Source: Dehalococcoidia bacterium
GTDB taxonomy: Bacteria; Chloroflexota; Dehalococcoidia; SAR202; UBA11138
DNA length: 6,548 nt
NCBI GenBank assembly: GCA_012270625.1
Contig: JAAXHZ010000288.1
Location: 1 to 6,548 of the forward strand
Direction of reading: 5' to 3'
Below the pieces are notes generated by a model. The model was not told where the DNA came from. It made no database searches and worked only from the letters and a program-made list of their open reading frames with translations. Positions 1 to 5,324 of this stretch are shown here, piece after piece (the first letter of the stretch is position 1; every line of letters begins with the position of its first letter). The position numbers were made by a program, and so were the translations under genes.

Positions 1-1
1 C

Positions 2-247
2 GGCCATCCGTCAGACGTCGTCAGCATAGTGGACGAATACTCCGCATGGCTGTCCAGGTCCGATATGCCCAAGCTGTTCATCAATGCCGAACCCGGCGCC
101 ATACTGACAGGAGATCAACGCGAGTTCTGTCGAACGTGGCCCAACCAGACTGAGGTCACAGTGAAGGGCGTACACTTTGTGCAGGAGGACTCGCCGGATG
201 AGATCGGACATGCGATAGCGCAGTGGCTTGGCGGTCTGGCGTCGTAG
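2..247 (+). CDS. Haloalkane dehalogenase, C-terminal part (LinB/DmbA-like), 5' end outside window
   Basis: This is the last 81 residues of an alpha/beta-hydrolase that hydrolyses carbon-halogen bonds of haloalkanes to alcohols in the cytoplasm. The frame is open from base 2, and a GTG at 29 is internal, not the start. The segment [12 protein letters not shown], followed by [18 protein letters not shown] and [14 protein letters not shown] blocks, matches from memory the C-terminal third of the LinB/DmbA type (HLD-II). The His in GVHF is the expected catalytic-triad base; the nucleophile Asp and the halide-binding Trp/Asn lie upstream of the window. The C-terminus ([10 protein letters not shown]) is of normal length. 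ThpR follows after 21 bases on the same strand, so the two are probably cotranscribed. Substrate range cannot be judged from this piece; the subfamily call is fairly strong because the LinB-like blocks are nearly contiguous. Confidence 0.88.
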   Translation, partial: GHPSDVVSIVDEYSAWLSRSDMPKLFINAEPGAILTGDQREFCRTWPNQTEVTVKGVHFVQEDSPDEIGHAIAQWLGGLAS

Positions 248-268
248 GCTTGGGGAGTTTCTCACAAC

Positions 269-853
269 TTGAGCGACGGTAGGATTCGCACATTCATTGC
301 AGTCGAGCTGTCCGACGCGGCCAAGGCCGAGGCAGGAAGACTGATTTCATCCGTTGCCAAGATGGGGATACTGGGAGTGCGCCCGGTGAGGCCGCATGGG
401 ATACACCTCACTCTCAGATTCCTTGGCGACGTGGACTGTGACGCGGTCTCACGCGCCGTCTCCGCAATTGCCGCCGCCGCCGCTCGGTCACACCCTTTCG
501 ACTTGTCTCTAGGTGAAGTGGGCGCGTTCCCCAATACGGCATCCGCTCGGGTGTTGTGGGTCGGAGTCGATGGCGATACCGACAGCTTGGGTGAGCTGCG
601 AGAGAACGTCGAGGCCGAGTTGTCCGATTTGGGGTTCAGGCGAGATAGGCGCCGCTTCAATCCGCACATCACCCTTGCCAGGCTTCGCGACAGGGTCAGC
701 AGAGCTGACAGGCGTCGAATTGTCGAAGTGGCATCCGATGTGGGTCATGCGCGGCCCCACTTCAGGATCGAAGCAGTCACCCTGTTTCAGAGTACCCTTC
801 ACCCGGAAGGGTCTATTCATACACCGCTGTGCCGCGCGCGACTCGGAGACTGA
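269..853 (+). CDS. thpR: RNA 2',3'-cyclic phosphodiesterase (2'-5' RNA ligase family)
   Basis: This 194-residue cytoplasmic enzyme of the 2H phosphoesterase superfamily opens 2',3'-cyclic phosphates at RNA ends and, in the reverse sense, can join tRNA half-molecules by 2'-5' bonds. Both signature HxTx motifs are visible: HLTL at residues 46-49 and HITL at 133-136, the second in the usual FNPHITLAR context. The N-terminus RTFIAVEL and the LRFLGDV block after the first motif are also typical, and the length is normal for the family. The start is TTG at 269, with GGGGAG 11 bases upstream. No ATG is available in frame near the conserved N-terminus. A GCC run at 471-482 encodes an alanine stretch (residues 68-72). 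The gene follows the dehalogenase after 21 bases, but no functional link is evident. It is convergent with the channel gene. Confidence 0.93.
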   Translation: MSDGRIRTFIAVELSDAAKAEAGRLISSVAKMGILGVRPVRPHGIHLTLRFLGDVDCDAVSRAVSAIAAAAARSHPFDLSLGEVGAFPNTASARVLWVGVDGDTDSLGELRENVEAELSDLGFRRDRRRFNPHITLARLRDRVSRADRRRIVEVASDVGHARPHFRIEAVTLFQSTLHPEGSIHTPLCRARLGD

Positions 854-931
854 GTGTCCGGACTCTATCCGCGGTCGAACCCCATCAGTTCTGTTTGAGG
901 GACCGCCTTGACACGCATACCCTTCGGTTAT

Positions 932-1756
932 TCAGCTCTGCGTCTGATCCCTATCGTTGTCCAGACGAGCCTCGAGTCGCTCTAGCGCATCTTGGGTGGC
1001 GCGGATTTCCCGAATGAGCTCTTCTCTCGATACCGGAGTCTCTATGTCTCGCAGCCTCTCCAGCTTCGCTTCGTCCAAGTTGTTGATTATTATGGCGATG
1101 AACAGGTTTATCACGACGAACGTGCCCACTATCACAAAGCTGACGAAGTACAGCCACGCAAGCGGGTGCGTCTCCAGCGCCTTGTACATCACGTCGGTCC
1201 AGCCCTCCAGTGTTATCACGTTGAATAGGGTTAGAAGAGCAATGCCCAGGTTGCGCCAGTTATCAGGGTCGTTTTCATGGAAGAGGTGATAGCCCATGAT
1301 GGCGTAAATGTACACGATGATGCTCATCAGCATCATGACGTGTCCTACGCTGGGAATCGAGCGCACGAGCGCAGAGACGATCAGACGCAGATCTCTGATG
1401 GTCGAAATGAGCCGCAGCACCCGCAGAAGACGAGCGAGTCGCGCGATCATCGCGAACTGCCCGGTAGCCGGAACCAGCGCGAATACGATCACCAGGAAGT
1501 CGAAGATATTCCAGCCGTCCTTGAAATACCCGATGACACGAGGTGACGCGGCGACCATCTTCAACAGAGCTTCAGCGATGAATATCGTCAGGGCGACGTG
1601 GTTGCCGAACCTGATCAACTCTCCGTATCGCTCACTTAGCGCCGAGGAGGTTCCTGCGCCAAGCAGCGCCCCGTTGAAGACGATGATCGCTATTATGGTG
1701 TACTCGAAGGCAGGCGCTTCGACCAGCCTCTGAGTCGATTCTAACAGGCGTTTCAT
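932..1756 (-). CDS. Single-domain voltage-gated cation channel (BacNav/CavMr type) with Cav-like selectivity filter
   Basis: This is an inner-membrane protein of six transmembrane segments that would work as a homotetramer. Numbering is from a possible GTG start at 1783 (283 residues); the ATG at 1756 is residue 10 and gives 274. S1 is about 27-42. S2 carries E71 and K75. S3 is WNIFDFLVIV (91-100). S4 has gating arginines at 115, 118, 121 and 124, spaced every third residue. S5 is about 146-166, the pore helix about 180-190, and the filter TLEGWTD lies at 191-197. S6 (209-235) ends INLFIAIIINN, and a coiled-coil tail follows (about 254-276). Sodium-selective relatives have TLESW-type filters. 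Gly after Glu and Asp at the end of the filter point to calcium permeation, as described for CavMr. Neither start has a good ribosome site; ATG is preferred because the predicted -10 lies just upstream of the GTG. Confidence 0.9.
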   Translation of the reverse strand: MKRLLESTQRLVEAPAFEYTIIAIIVFNGALLGAGTSSALSERYGELIRFGNHVALTIFIAEALLKMVAASPRVIGYFKDGWNIFDFLVIVFALVPATGQFAMIARLARLLRVLRLISTIRDLRLIVSALVRSIPSVGHVMMLMSIIVYIYAIMGYHLFHENDPDNWRNLGIALLTLFNVITLEGWTDVMYKALETHPLAWLYFVSFVIVGTFVVINLFIAIIINNLDEAKLERLRDIETPVSREELIREIRATQDALERLEARLDNDRDQTQS

Positions 1757-1786
1757 AGTTGGGAATTGGCGAAAGGGCTGCACGAT

Positions 1787-1816
1787 ATAGTATCACCGCG
1801 TCTTTGCGCGCCTCAA
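1787..1816 (-). promoter_or_regulatory. Possible promoter of the channel gene
   Basis: Read on the minus strand, TTGAGG (1816-1811) and TACTAT (1792-1787) are separated by 18 bases. Each matches four of six consensus positions. The predicted start of transcription near 1780 would give a leader of about 24 bases before the ATG at 1756, and would place the alternative GTG at 1783 at or before the RNA start. The match is moderate, so this is tentative. Confidence 0.3.
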
Positions 1817-1915
1817 GTTGTCCGAGGGTTGCCGGAATAGAAAATTTCATGCGTCCCAGATGCGTTATTACTGGGATGGCTCGGAGAGGCTCTCACTCCT
1901 CTTCGCTCACTTCCT

Positions 1916-1939
1916 GAAAATTGCACTTATGCAATTTTC
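1916..1939. repeat. 24-base perfect dyad in divergent intergenic region (possible operator)
   Basis: GAAAATTGCA (1916-1925) is repeated as its exact reverse complement TGCAATTTTC (1930-1939) around a 4-base centre. It lies between the divergent channel and zinc-ribbon genes, 17 bases upstream of the latter's predicted -35. No flanking gene is transcribed into it, so a terminator role makes little sense. A regulator-binding site is the more likely reading. No known regulator can be named from the sequence. Confidence 0.5.
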
Positions 1940-1956
1940 TCGCCGGAGGCAACTCC

Positions 1957-1986
1957 TTGTTTCCCTCATCGGCCCGGTGTTATACT
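1957..1986 (+). promoter_or_regulatory. Predicted extended -10 promoter of the zinc-ribbon gene
   Basis: TTGTTT (1957-1962) and TATACT (1981-1986) are 18 bases apart. TG at 1978-1979 sits one base before the -10, which makes it an extended -10 element. Transcription would start near 1993, leaving a leader of about 33 bases before the GTG at 2026, with its ribosome site at 2014-2020. A near-identical extended -10 precedes the sortase gene. Confidence 0.55.
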
Positions 1987-2025
1987 TTCGCGCGGTCTGA
2001 AACATGGCTATTCGAGGAGGGTTCT

Positions 2026-2238
2026 GTGGAGGGTAGAGACTTCCCCACCTGCATGAGTTGTACAGAAGGAAACCTATTGCCGTTGTCCGATTTTGGAAGC
2101 CAGGGCGCGGCTATTCACTACAAGGCATGGGTCTGCAGCAATCCTGACTGCGGATTCAACATCAAGATTCGCAACGGAGACGTCTATCTAAACGAGCCGA
2201 TCGCCAACGGGGCAATGCACTCGCCCAGATTCAGGTAA
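2026..2238 (+). CDS. Small zinc-ribbon-like protein of unknown function (70 residues)
   Basis: I do not recognise this as a named family. It has two cysteine knuckles, C9-x2-C12 (PTCMSC) and C37-x4-C42 (VCSNPDCGF), 24 residues apart. This is the spacing of a zinc ribbon holding one Zn(II). The part after the second knuckle (NIKIRNGDVYLNEPI) looks like short beta strands, as in ribbon domains. No membrane segment or signal peptide is seen, so it should be cytoplasmic. The start is GTG at 2026, chosen because GAGGAGG (2014-2020) lies 5 bases before it. The frame is open back to 1921, but that would run over the predicted promoter. The gene forms its own unit, with a promoter in front and a hairpin behind, divergent from the channel gene. 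It could bind nucleic acid or protein; no function is claimed. Confidence 0.72.
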   Translation: MEGRDFPTCMSCTEGNLLPLSDFGSQGAAIHYKAWVCSNPDCGFNIKIRNGDVYLNEPIANGAMHSPRFR

Positions 2239-2261
2239 CACATCGCATCCGACCTTGTGCC

Positions 2262-2294
2262 GCAGAACAGCCCGCCCAGCGCGGGCTGTTCTGC
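2262..2294 (+). terminator. Hairpin terminator after the zinc-ribbon gene
   Basis: A 14-bp perfect stem (2262-2275 with 2281-2294; arm GCAGAACAGCCCGC) closes a 5-base loop, 23 bases after the stop codon. The stem is GC-rich at its tip. The following T tract is short (ATTTGC), so termination may be partial. It separates this unit from the sortase gene. Confidence 0.7.
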
Positions 2295-2347
2295 ATTTGC
2301 AGCGCTGACGATCAAGAACATACTGCGGCCTCGACCTCTTGGCGTGA

Positions 2348-2356
2348 TGATATACT
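2348..2356 (+). promoter_or_regulatory. Predicted extended -10 element of the sortase gene
   Basis: TGATATACT contains TG one base before TATACT (2351-2356), the same arrangement as at 1978-1986. No convincing -35 lies 16-18 bases upstream, which extended -10 promoters tolerate. Transcription would start near 2363, about 30 bases before the ATG at 2393. Confidence 0.4.
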
Positions 2357-2392
2357 GAAGACGCGCGCCTTTCACTGGTATTGACGGTAACT

Positions 2393-3469
2393 ATGGACAC
2401 ACAAGGCTCTGATAATCTGAGACCCCGCCGTAAGGTCGGCAAGCTAGTTGCAGGCTCTCTACTGATTTTCACCGGACTGGTCGTAGTGCTCTCGGCCGGC
2501 ATCTACTACGGGTTGGGACGTTACAACTCGACGCAGCTTGACGATCTCAATGCAGCGATACAGGGCCCCGTAGCCATGCCCAGCGCGGATACAGAGCTGC
2601 CACAGATTCACGGGGCGCTGACGACAAGTGGCGCCTTCAAGCCCATCCGCTCCGTTGCCAAAGATATCAAGTCGTCTGTCGGGGAGCAGAAGGCCGAGAC
2701 GCGCGTGACTGCTGATGCCTCCCCGATCCCTGTCAGACCCGCAGCTGCGCTGGCAGCTGAGGCGCCTTCCACCGCCACACCGCAGATCCCTGCTGTGGCT
2801 AATGCCGACGAGCAAGCGGCTCCCACCGAGCCGATAAACGGCGCCGACTTGGTCTTCGCCTACAACTCTATATATCCCGGCTACCAGATCCATCCCAAGT
2901 ACTGGGACAGTCCGCTCAGCGCCGGCGCTGACCCCTATGCCTACGGAGCCATCAAGCGCCCCGATGGGTTCGTAACTGTCGAATCTTCACAGGGTATTCC
3001 CAGGGGAGTTGCATCGGATGCCAGTCACATCCGCATACCCAGCATCGGGGTGGACTCTGCGGTGTCGAATCTCGCGATCATTGACATTGGAGACAGCCGT
3101 GAATACGAGACACCCAAGCACATTGTCGGAAGGATCCCGGAGATGTCAAATCCCGGCGAGCTGGGCAACACATGGCTGTTTGGGCATCTCGAAAGCCCCA
3201 TAAGGGGCGAGGGCAATGTCTTCCAGAAGCTGCCTGAGATTCCGGCGCTTCTGAACAGCGGCGACCCGGTGTACGTTAGCCTCCTCAATGAGAGCGGAGA
3301 CGAGTTCCTGTACCAGGTCACTGCGACTGAAGTAGTCCATCAGGACGATCTGGAGCTGTACCAGACCGAAGACTCTACAATCACTCTGGTGTCGTGCGTT
3401 CCCAAGCTGGTCTATGATCGTCGGCTGCTGGTCACTGGCAAGCTGGTCGGTGTGAGAAAGGCCGCCTGA
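2393..3469 (+). CDS. Membrane-anchored sortase (class D/E-like transpeptidase)
   Basis: This is a 358-residue protein from the ATG at 2393; an in-frame TTG at 2381 would add four residues, and neither start has a clear ribosome site. A short basic N-terminus (PRRKVGK) precedes one membrane segment (about 17-40), giving an outside-facing enzyme. An Ala/Pro/Thr-rich spacer (about 45-150) leads to the sortase barrel at about 210-352. The catalytic residues are visible: H265 in LFGHLESP, C335 in ITLVSCVP, and R344 in YDRRLLVTG. The enzyme would cut substrate proteins at a C-terminal sorting signal and join them to a surface amine. Sortase catalytic cores are about 150 residues, so half the protein is extra. 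No substrate with an LPxTG-like tail, pilin or second sortase is present, so it is an orphan here. Class assignment is uncertain. Confidence 0.88.
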   Translation: MDTQGSDNLRPRRKVGKLVAGSLLIFTGLVVVLSAGIYYGLGRYNSTQLDDLNAAIQGPVAMPSADTELPQIHGALTTSGAFKPIRSVAKDIKSSVGEQKAETRVTADASPIPVRPAAALAAEAPSTATPQIPAVANADEQAAPTEPINGADLVFAYNSIYPGYQIHPKYWDSPLSAGADPYAYGAIKRPDGFVTVESSQGIPRGVASDASHIRIPSIGVDSAVSNLAIIDIGDSREYETPKHIVGRIPEMSNPGELGNTWLFGHLESPIRGEGNVFQKLPEIPALLNSGDPVYVSLLNESGDEFLYQVTATEVVHQDDLELYQTEDSTITLVSCVPKLVYDRRLLVTGKLVGVRKAA

Positions 3470-3478
3470 CCTTCAGGC
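3464..3478. terminator. Small shared hairpin spanning both stop codons of the convergent sortase and LysR genes
   Basis: GCCTGA (3464-3469) and TCAGGC (3473-3478) form a 6-bp stem around CCT. The TGA of the sortase gene and the TGA of the minus-strand regulator are the mirrored ends of the arms. There is no T tract on either side and the stem is short, so efficient termination is doubtful. The transcripts may overlap. Confidence 0.35.
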
Positions 3479-4360
3479 ATGCGCCGCCGCGAGAGTATCC
3501 CTCATCACCGATATGAATCGCTCGGCTGGCTTTGAAATCTGTTTACCCTTGAGCGTTACGATCCCACCCTGTTCCACAGGCAGTATGTGGGCCAGGCCGA
3601 CCACTCCGAGATTGTCGTGGTCTTCCGGGTCGATGGCAAGCCGGGGGCCGACCGAAATCCCCATTCCCAGCGCCACGTATCGTTTGATCATGTCCATGCT
3701 GTCCAGATCAACGACAATCTCATAGCTGATTCCGCGCCTGCGGAACTCAGTCTCGAGCAGGTCGCGAGTGTGGGTCCCTTCGCTCATCATGATGAGGGGA
3801 TACTGGGCGATCTGATCTATCGACTCCACCGGCTCCTTCGCCAGCGGGTGGTCGGCAGGCGTTATCAGCACTCTCTCGTACACGAACAGGCCCTCGAACT
3901 GAAAAGCCTCGTCCCGGTCGTAGTGCTGGACGATCCCAATGTCGGCGTCGCCATCTGCGATCATCCGCATGATCTGTGTTCTGGGCGCTGACCTGATCGT
4001 CAGATGAATGTGGGGATGCAGTGTCGTGAAAACGCGCACCACGCTAAGCAGCGTGTGCGGGATGATGTCCGGCGTCGCAGCCAGTACCACCGGTCCGCGC
4101 TCTTCGGCCTCGGCAGCTGAGCGGACAAGCGCGTCGAGACCCTCCACCAGGGGAACGGCGAGCTCCTGTAACCGCTTTCCAGCCAGCGTGAGCTGAATAG
4201 GACGCTTTACGCGATCGAACAGCACCGTGTTCAACTCCGACTCCAGTTTCTTTATGTGAGTCGTTACGGTCGGCTGGCCCATTCCCAGGTGTTCTGCCGC
4301 CCTAGAGATGCTCCTGAAACGGGCTGCCGAGCAGAAGCTTCTCAGTTCTCTAATTTCCAT
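3473..4360 (-). CDS. LysR-type transcriptional regulator, CysB-like effector domain
   Basis: This is a 295-residue DNA-binding regulator of normal LysR length. The N-terminal winged helix-turn-helix (about 1-60) shows the family pattern, with FRSISRAAEHLGMGQPTVTT as the recognition part followed by IKKLESELNTVLFDR. The effector-binding domain runs from about 90 to the end. Its YPLIMMSEGTHTRDLLE and DSMDMIKRYVALGMGISV blocks resemble CysB/Cbl, where they line the cleft for O-acetylserine, sulfate or thiosulfate-type ligands. The actual ligand is unknown here. The start is ATG at 4360, with only a weak GAGTAG ribosome site. The gene is divergent from the 53-residue protein across a 27% GC gap, the classic LysR arrangement, so it probably controls itself and that neighbour. 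No sulfur-assimilation gene is in view, so cysB is not assigned. Confidence 0.93.
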   Translation of the reverse strand: MEIRELRSFCSAARFRSISRAAEHLGMGQPTVTTHIKKLESELNTVLFDRVKRPIQLTLAGKRLQELAVPLVEGLDALVRSAAEAEERGPVVLAATPDIIPHTLLSVVRVFTTLHPHIHLTIRSAPRTQIMRMIADGDADIGIVQHYDRDEAFQFEGLFVYERVLITPADHPLAKEPVESIDQIAQYPLIMMSEGTHTRDLLETEFRRRGISYEIVVDLDSMDMIKRYVALGMGISVGPRLAIDPEDHDNLGVVGLAHILPVEQGGIVTLKGKQISKPAERFISVMRDTLAAAHA

Positions 4361-4376
4361 TGCACGGCTACTCTAT

Positions 4377-4391
4377 ATCGAAATAATTGAT
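4377..4391. promoter_or_regulatory. T-N11-A motif with partial dyad, possible LysR binding box
   Basis: ATC (4377-4379) and GAT (4389-4391) flank nine bases, so T4378 and A4390 form the T-N11-A pattern known for LysR-type regulators. Another A/T pair inside is also symmetric (ATCNA/TNGAT). It lies 17-31 bases upstream of the regulator's own ATG, suiting autoregulation. In AT-rich DNA such a short motif can arise by chance. Confidence 0.3.
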
Positions 4392-4413
4392 GATAACTAT
4401 TACATAATATCTC

Positions 4414-4442
4414 TTTACAGGATGTTATGTTCCAGCAATAAT
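4414..4442 (+). promoter_or_regulatory. Strong sigma70-type promoter of the 53-residue gene
   Basis: TTTACA (4414-4419) and AATAAT (4437-4442) each match five of six consensus positions and are separated by the ideal 17 bases. Transcription would start near 4449, giving a leader of about 54 bases before the ATG at 4503. This is the best promoter in the window. Confidence 0.65.
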
Positions 4443-4447
4443 GAATA

Positions 4448-4468
4448 TGTAGAACACAGTATTCTACA
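4448..4468. promoter_or_regulatory. 7-bp dyad over the predicted transcription start (operator or 5' RNA hairpin)
   Basis: TGTAGAA (4448-4454) and TTCTACA (4462-4468) are perfect inverted copies around a 7-base centre. The element begins at the predicted start of transcription from the 4414-4442 promoter. It could bind a dimeric regulator, for example the divergent LysR protein, or fold at the 5' end of the messenger. It does not fit T-N11-A, so the regulator is not certain. Confidence 0.45.
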
Positions 4469-4502
4469 AATTGATTCGGATCAAGCGCTAAGGAGTGACG
4501 TG

Positions 4503-4664
4503 ATGATAAACAGAGTCAAGATCATGCTCGGACGCAGGCAGCCGACCAATGCTTTGGACAGCTACTTCTTCAATGTCCACAAGCACACCGACAACAGTGG
4601 ACCGACGTTCGACGAGGCCCGGAGGGACTTCAGAGAAATGGTCCGCAAGCACATCTACAACTGA
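4503..4664 (+). CDS. Small basic protein of unknown function (53 residues), divergent from the LysR gene
   Basis: I do not recognise this protein. The coding call rests on AAGGAG at 4490-4495, 7 bases before ATG 4503, on a near-consensus promoter upstream, and on strong codon bias (43 of 53 codons end in G or C, in contrast to the 27% GC leader region). A hairpin terminator begins in its own stop codon. The sequence starts MINRVKIMLGRRQP, runs through SYFFNVHKHTDNS, and ends in a charged, probably helical stretch (TFDEARRDFREMVRKHIYN). There are no cysteines, membrane segment or signal peptide. A GTG at 4500 directly before the ATG is an alternative start, and the frame is open back to 4308, but that part overlaps the regulator. 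Its position suggests it is the regulated partner of the LysR protein. Confidence 0.65.
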   Translation: MINRVKIMLGRRQPTNALDSYFFNVHKHTDNSGPTFDEARRDFREMVRKHIYN

Positions 4665-4678
4665 TCGGATCCCGATCA
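4662..4678 (+). terminator. Hairpin beginning in the stop codon of the 53-residue gene
   Basis: TGATCGG (4662-4668) pairs perfectly with CCGATCA (4672-4678) around ATC, followed by TCGTTT. The first three bases are the TGA stop. The stem is short and the T run is weak, so it may act together with the larger hairpin at 4776-4805. Confidence 0.45.
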
Positions 4679-4775
4679 TCGTTTGGGATGCGGGCGTCTC
4701 CCCTCCTCCTGTGACTAGGTGACACGTTACGTCGCCAAGCCAATCTGAGGCCCCGCGTTCCTTCGATCCCTACTC

Positions 4776-4805
4776 CTAGCGCCGAAGCGTACGCTTCGGC
4801 GCTAG
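4776..4805. terminator. 30-base perfect palindrome, bidirectional terminator between convergent genes
   Basis: CTAGCGCCGAAGCGT (4776-4790) is followed directly by its exact reverse complement (4791-4805), giving a 13-bp stem with a GTAC loop. On the plus strand CGTTTCTCT follows. It sits 24 bases beyond the stop of the minus-strand MOSC gene and 111 bases beyond that of the plus-strand small gene, so it can serve both. The remaining stretch at 4679-4775 shows nothing else recognisable. Confidence 0.75.
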
Positions 4806-4828
4806 CGTTTCTCTGGGCCCGAACTATC

Positions 4829-5287
4829 CTAGACCGCCGCGACTTCGAGGATCGTCACTCGGTCTCCGACCGAAATGGACCCGCTCTCGAGCACGGTCGC
4901 GAGCATCCCGCGCTGCTCCTCCAGCTCCACTCTCAGCCCATCTCGAATCTCGTCCATTCGGGCACAGGGAGCGCAGAATCCTGTGATCTCCACCACTGCG
5001 GAGTCTCCCAGGGTCACCCGCTGTCCCGCCTCGATCGAATGGAGGTCTATCCCGGATGTCGTGATGTTCTCGCGAACTTCGCCGCTCTCCAGCCCGAACT
5101 TGCTGAGTGTCTCTTCATCCATCAGCAGCACTTGCCGCGCTGTCCTCACACCTTCTGAGACCGCATGGCGGTCTCCTTCGATTCCGTAGCCGGCTTTCAT
5201 GTCCGCCGAGTCCACGCTATTCATCGGGTCCCTATGTCCCGTGCAGAGGTATATGGAAACTATGGTTCCCTGCGCGCCGTCACTCAT
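4829..5287 (-). CDS. Stand-alone MOSC-domain protein
   Basis: This 152-residue cytoplasmic protein consists almost wholly of one MOSC domain (the molybdenum-cofactor sulfurase C-terminal fold, found in sulfur-carrier and molybdenum-enzyme contexts). Typical blocks are GIEGDRHA (residues 36-42), RQVLLMDEETL, RENITTSG (72-79), the cysteine motif GFCAPC (C105 and C108), and the closing SISVGDRVTI. The conserved cysteine is the expected sulfur or cofactor contact. The second one, plus C15, could make a disulfide or metal site. The start is ATG 5287, chosen because AGGGAGG (5299-5293) lies 5 bases before it. The upstream ATG at 5320 would add 11 unconserved residues and overlaps a likely -10. The gene ends toward the 30-base palindrome and is divergent from the propeller gene. 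No molybdenum-cofactor gene is nearby, so the partner is unknown. Confidence 0.9.
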   Translation of the reverse strand: MSDGAQGTIVSIYLCTGHRDPMNSVDSADMKAGYGIEGDRHAVSEGVRTARQVLLMDEETLSKFGLESGEVRENITTSGIDLHSIEAGQRVTLGDSAVVEITGFCAPCARMDEIRDGLRVELEEQRGMLATVLESGSISVGDRVTILEVAAV

Positions 5288-5318
5288 CTCATCCTCCCTG
5301 ACTGCTGGGGTTCGTCCC

Positions 5319-5324
5319 ATTGTA
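5319..5324 (-). promoter_or_regulatory. Possible -10 element of the MOSC gene
   Basis: Read on the minus strand this is TACAAT, five of six consensus positions. Transcription near 5312 would leave about 25 bases before ATG 5287 and would exclude the longer reading from 5320. No good -35 is seen at 16-18 bases, so support is limited. Confidence 0.3.

Noticed and set aside
854..931. Terminator between the convergent ThpR and channel genes
   Set aside because: No stem longer than a few pairs and no T tract were found.
1818..2000. 60-codon plus-strand reading frame in the channel/zinc-ribbon gap
   Set aside because: It overlaps the predicted promoter and dyad, has no ribosome site, and its translation shows no recognisable pattern.
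1921..2025. N-terminal extension of the zinc-ribbon gene (ATG at 1921)
   Set aside because: It runs through the -35/-10 elements, while GTG 2026 has GAGGAGG at 5 bases.
4308..4502. Extension of the 53-residue gene back to 4308
   Set aside because: It would overlap the regulator's 5' end and the promoter region, where composition is AT-rich and non-coding.
5288..5320. Longer MOSC start at 5320
   Set aside because: The ribosome site AGGGAGG clearly serves ATG 5287, and the extra 11 residues are unlike the MOSC fold.
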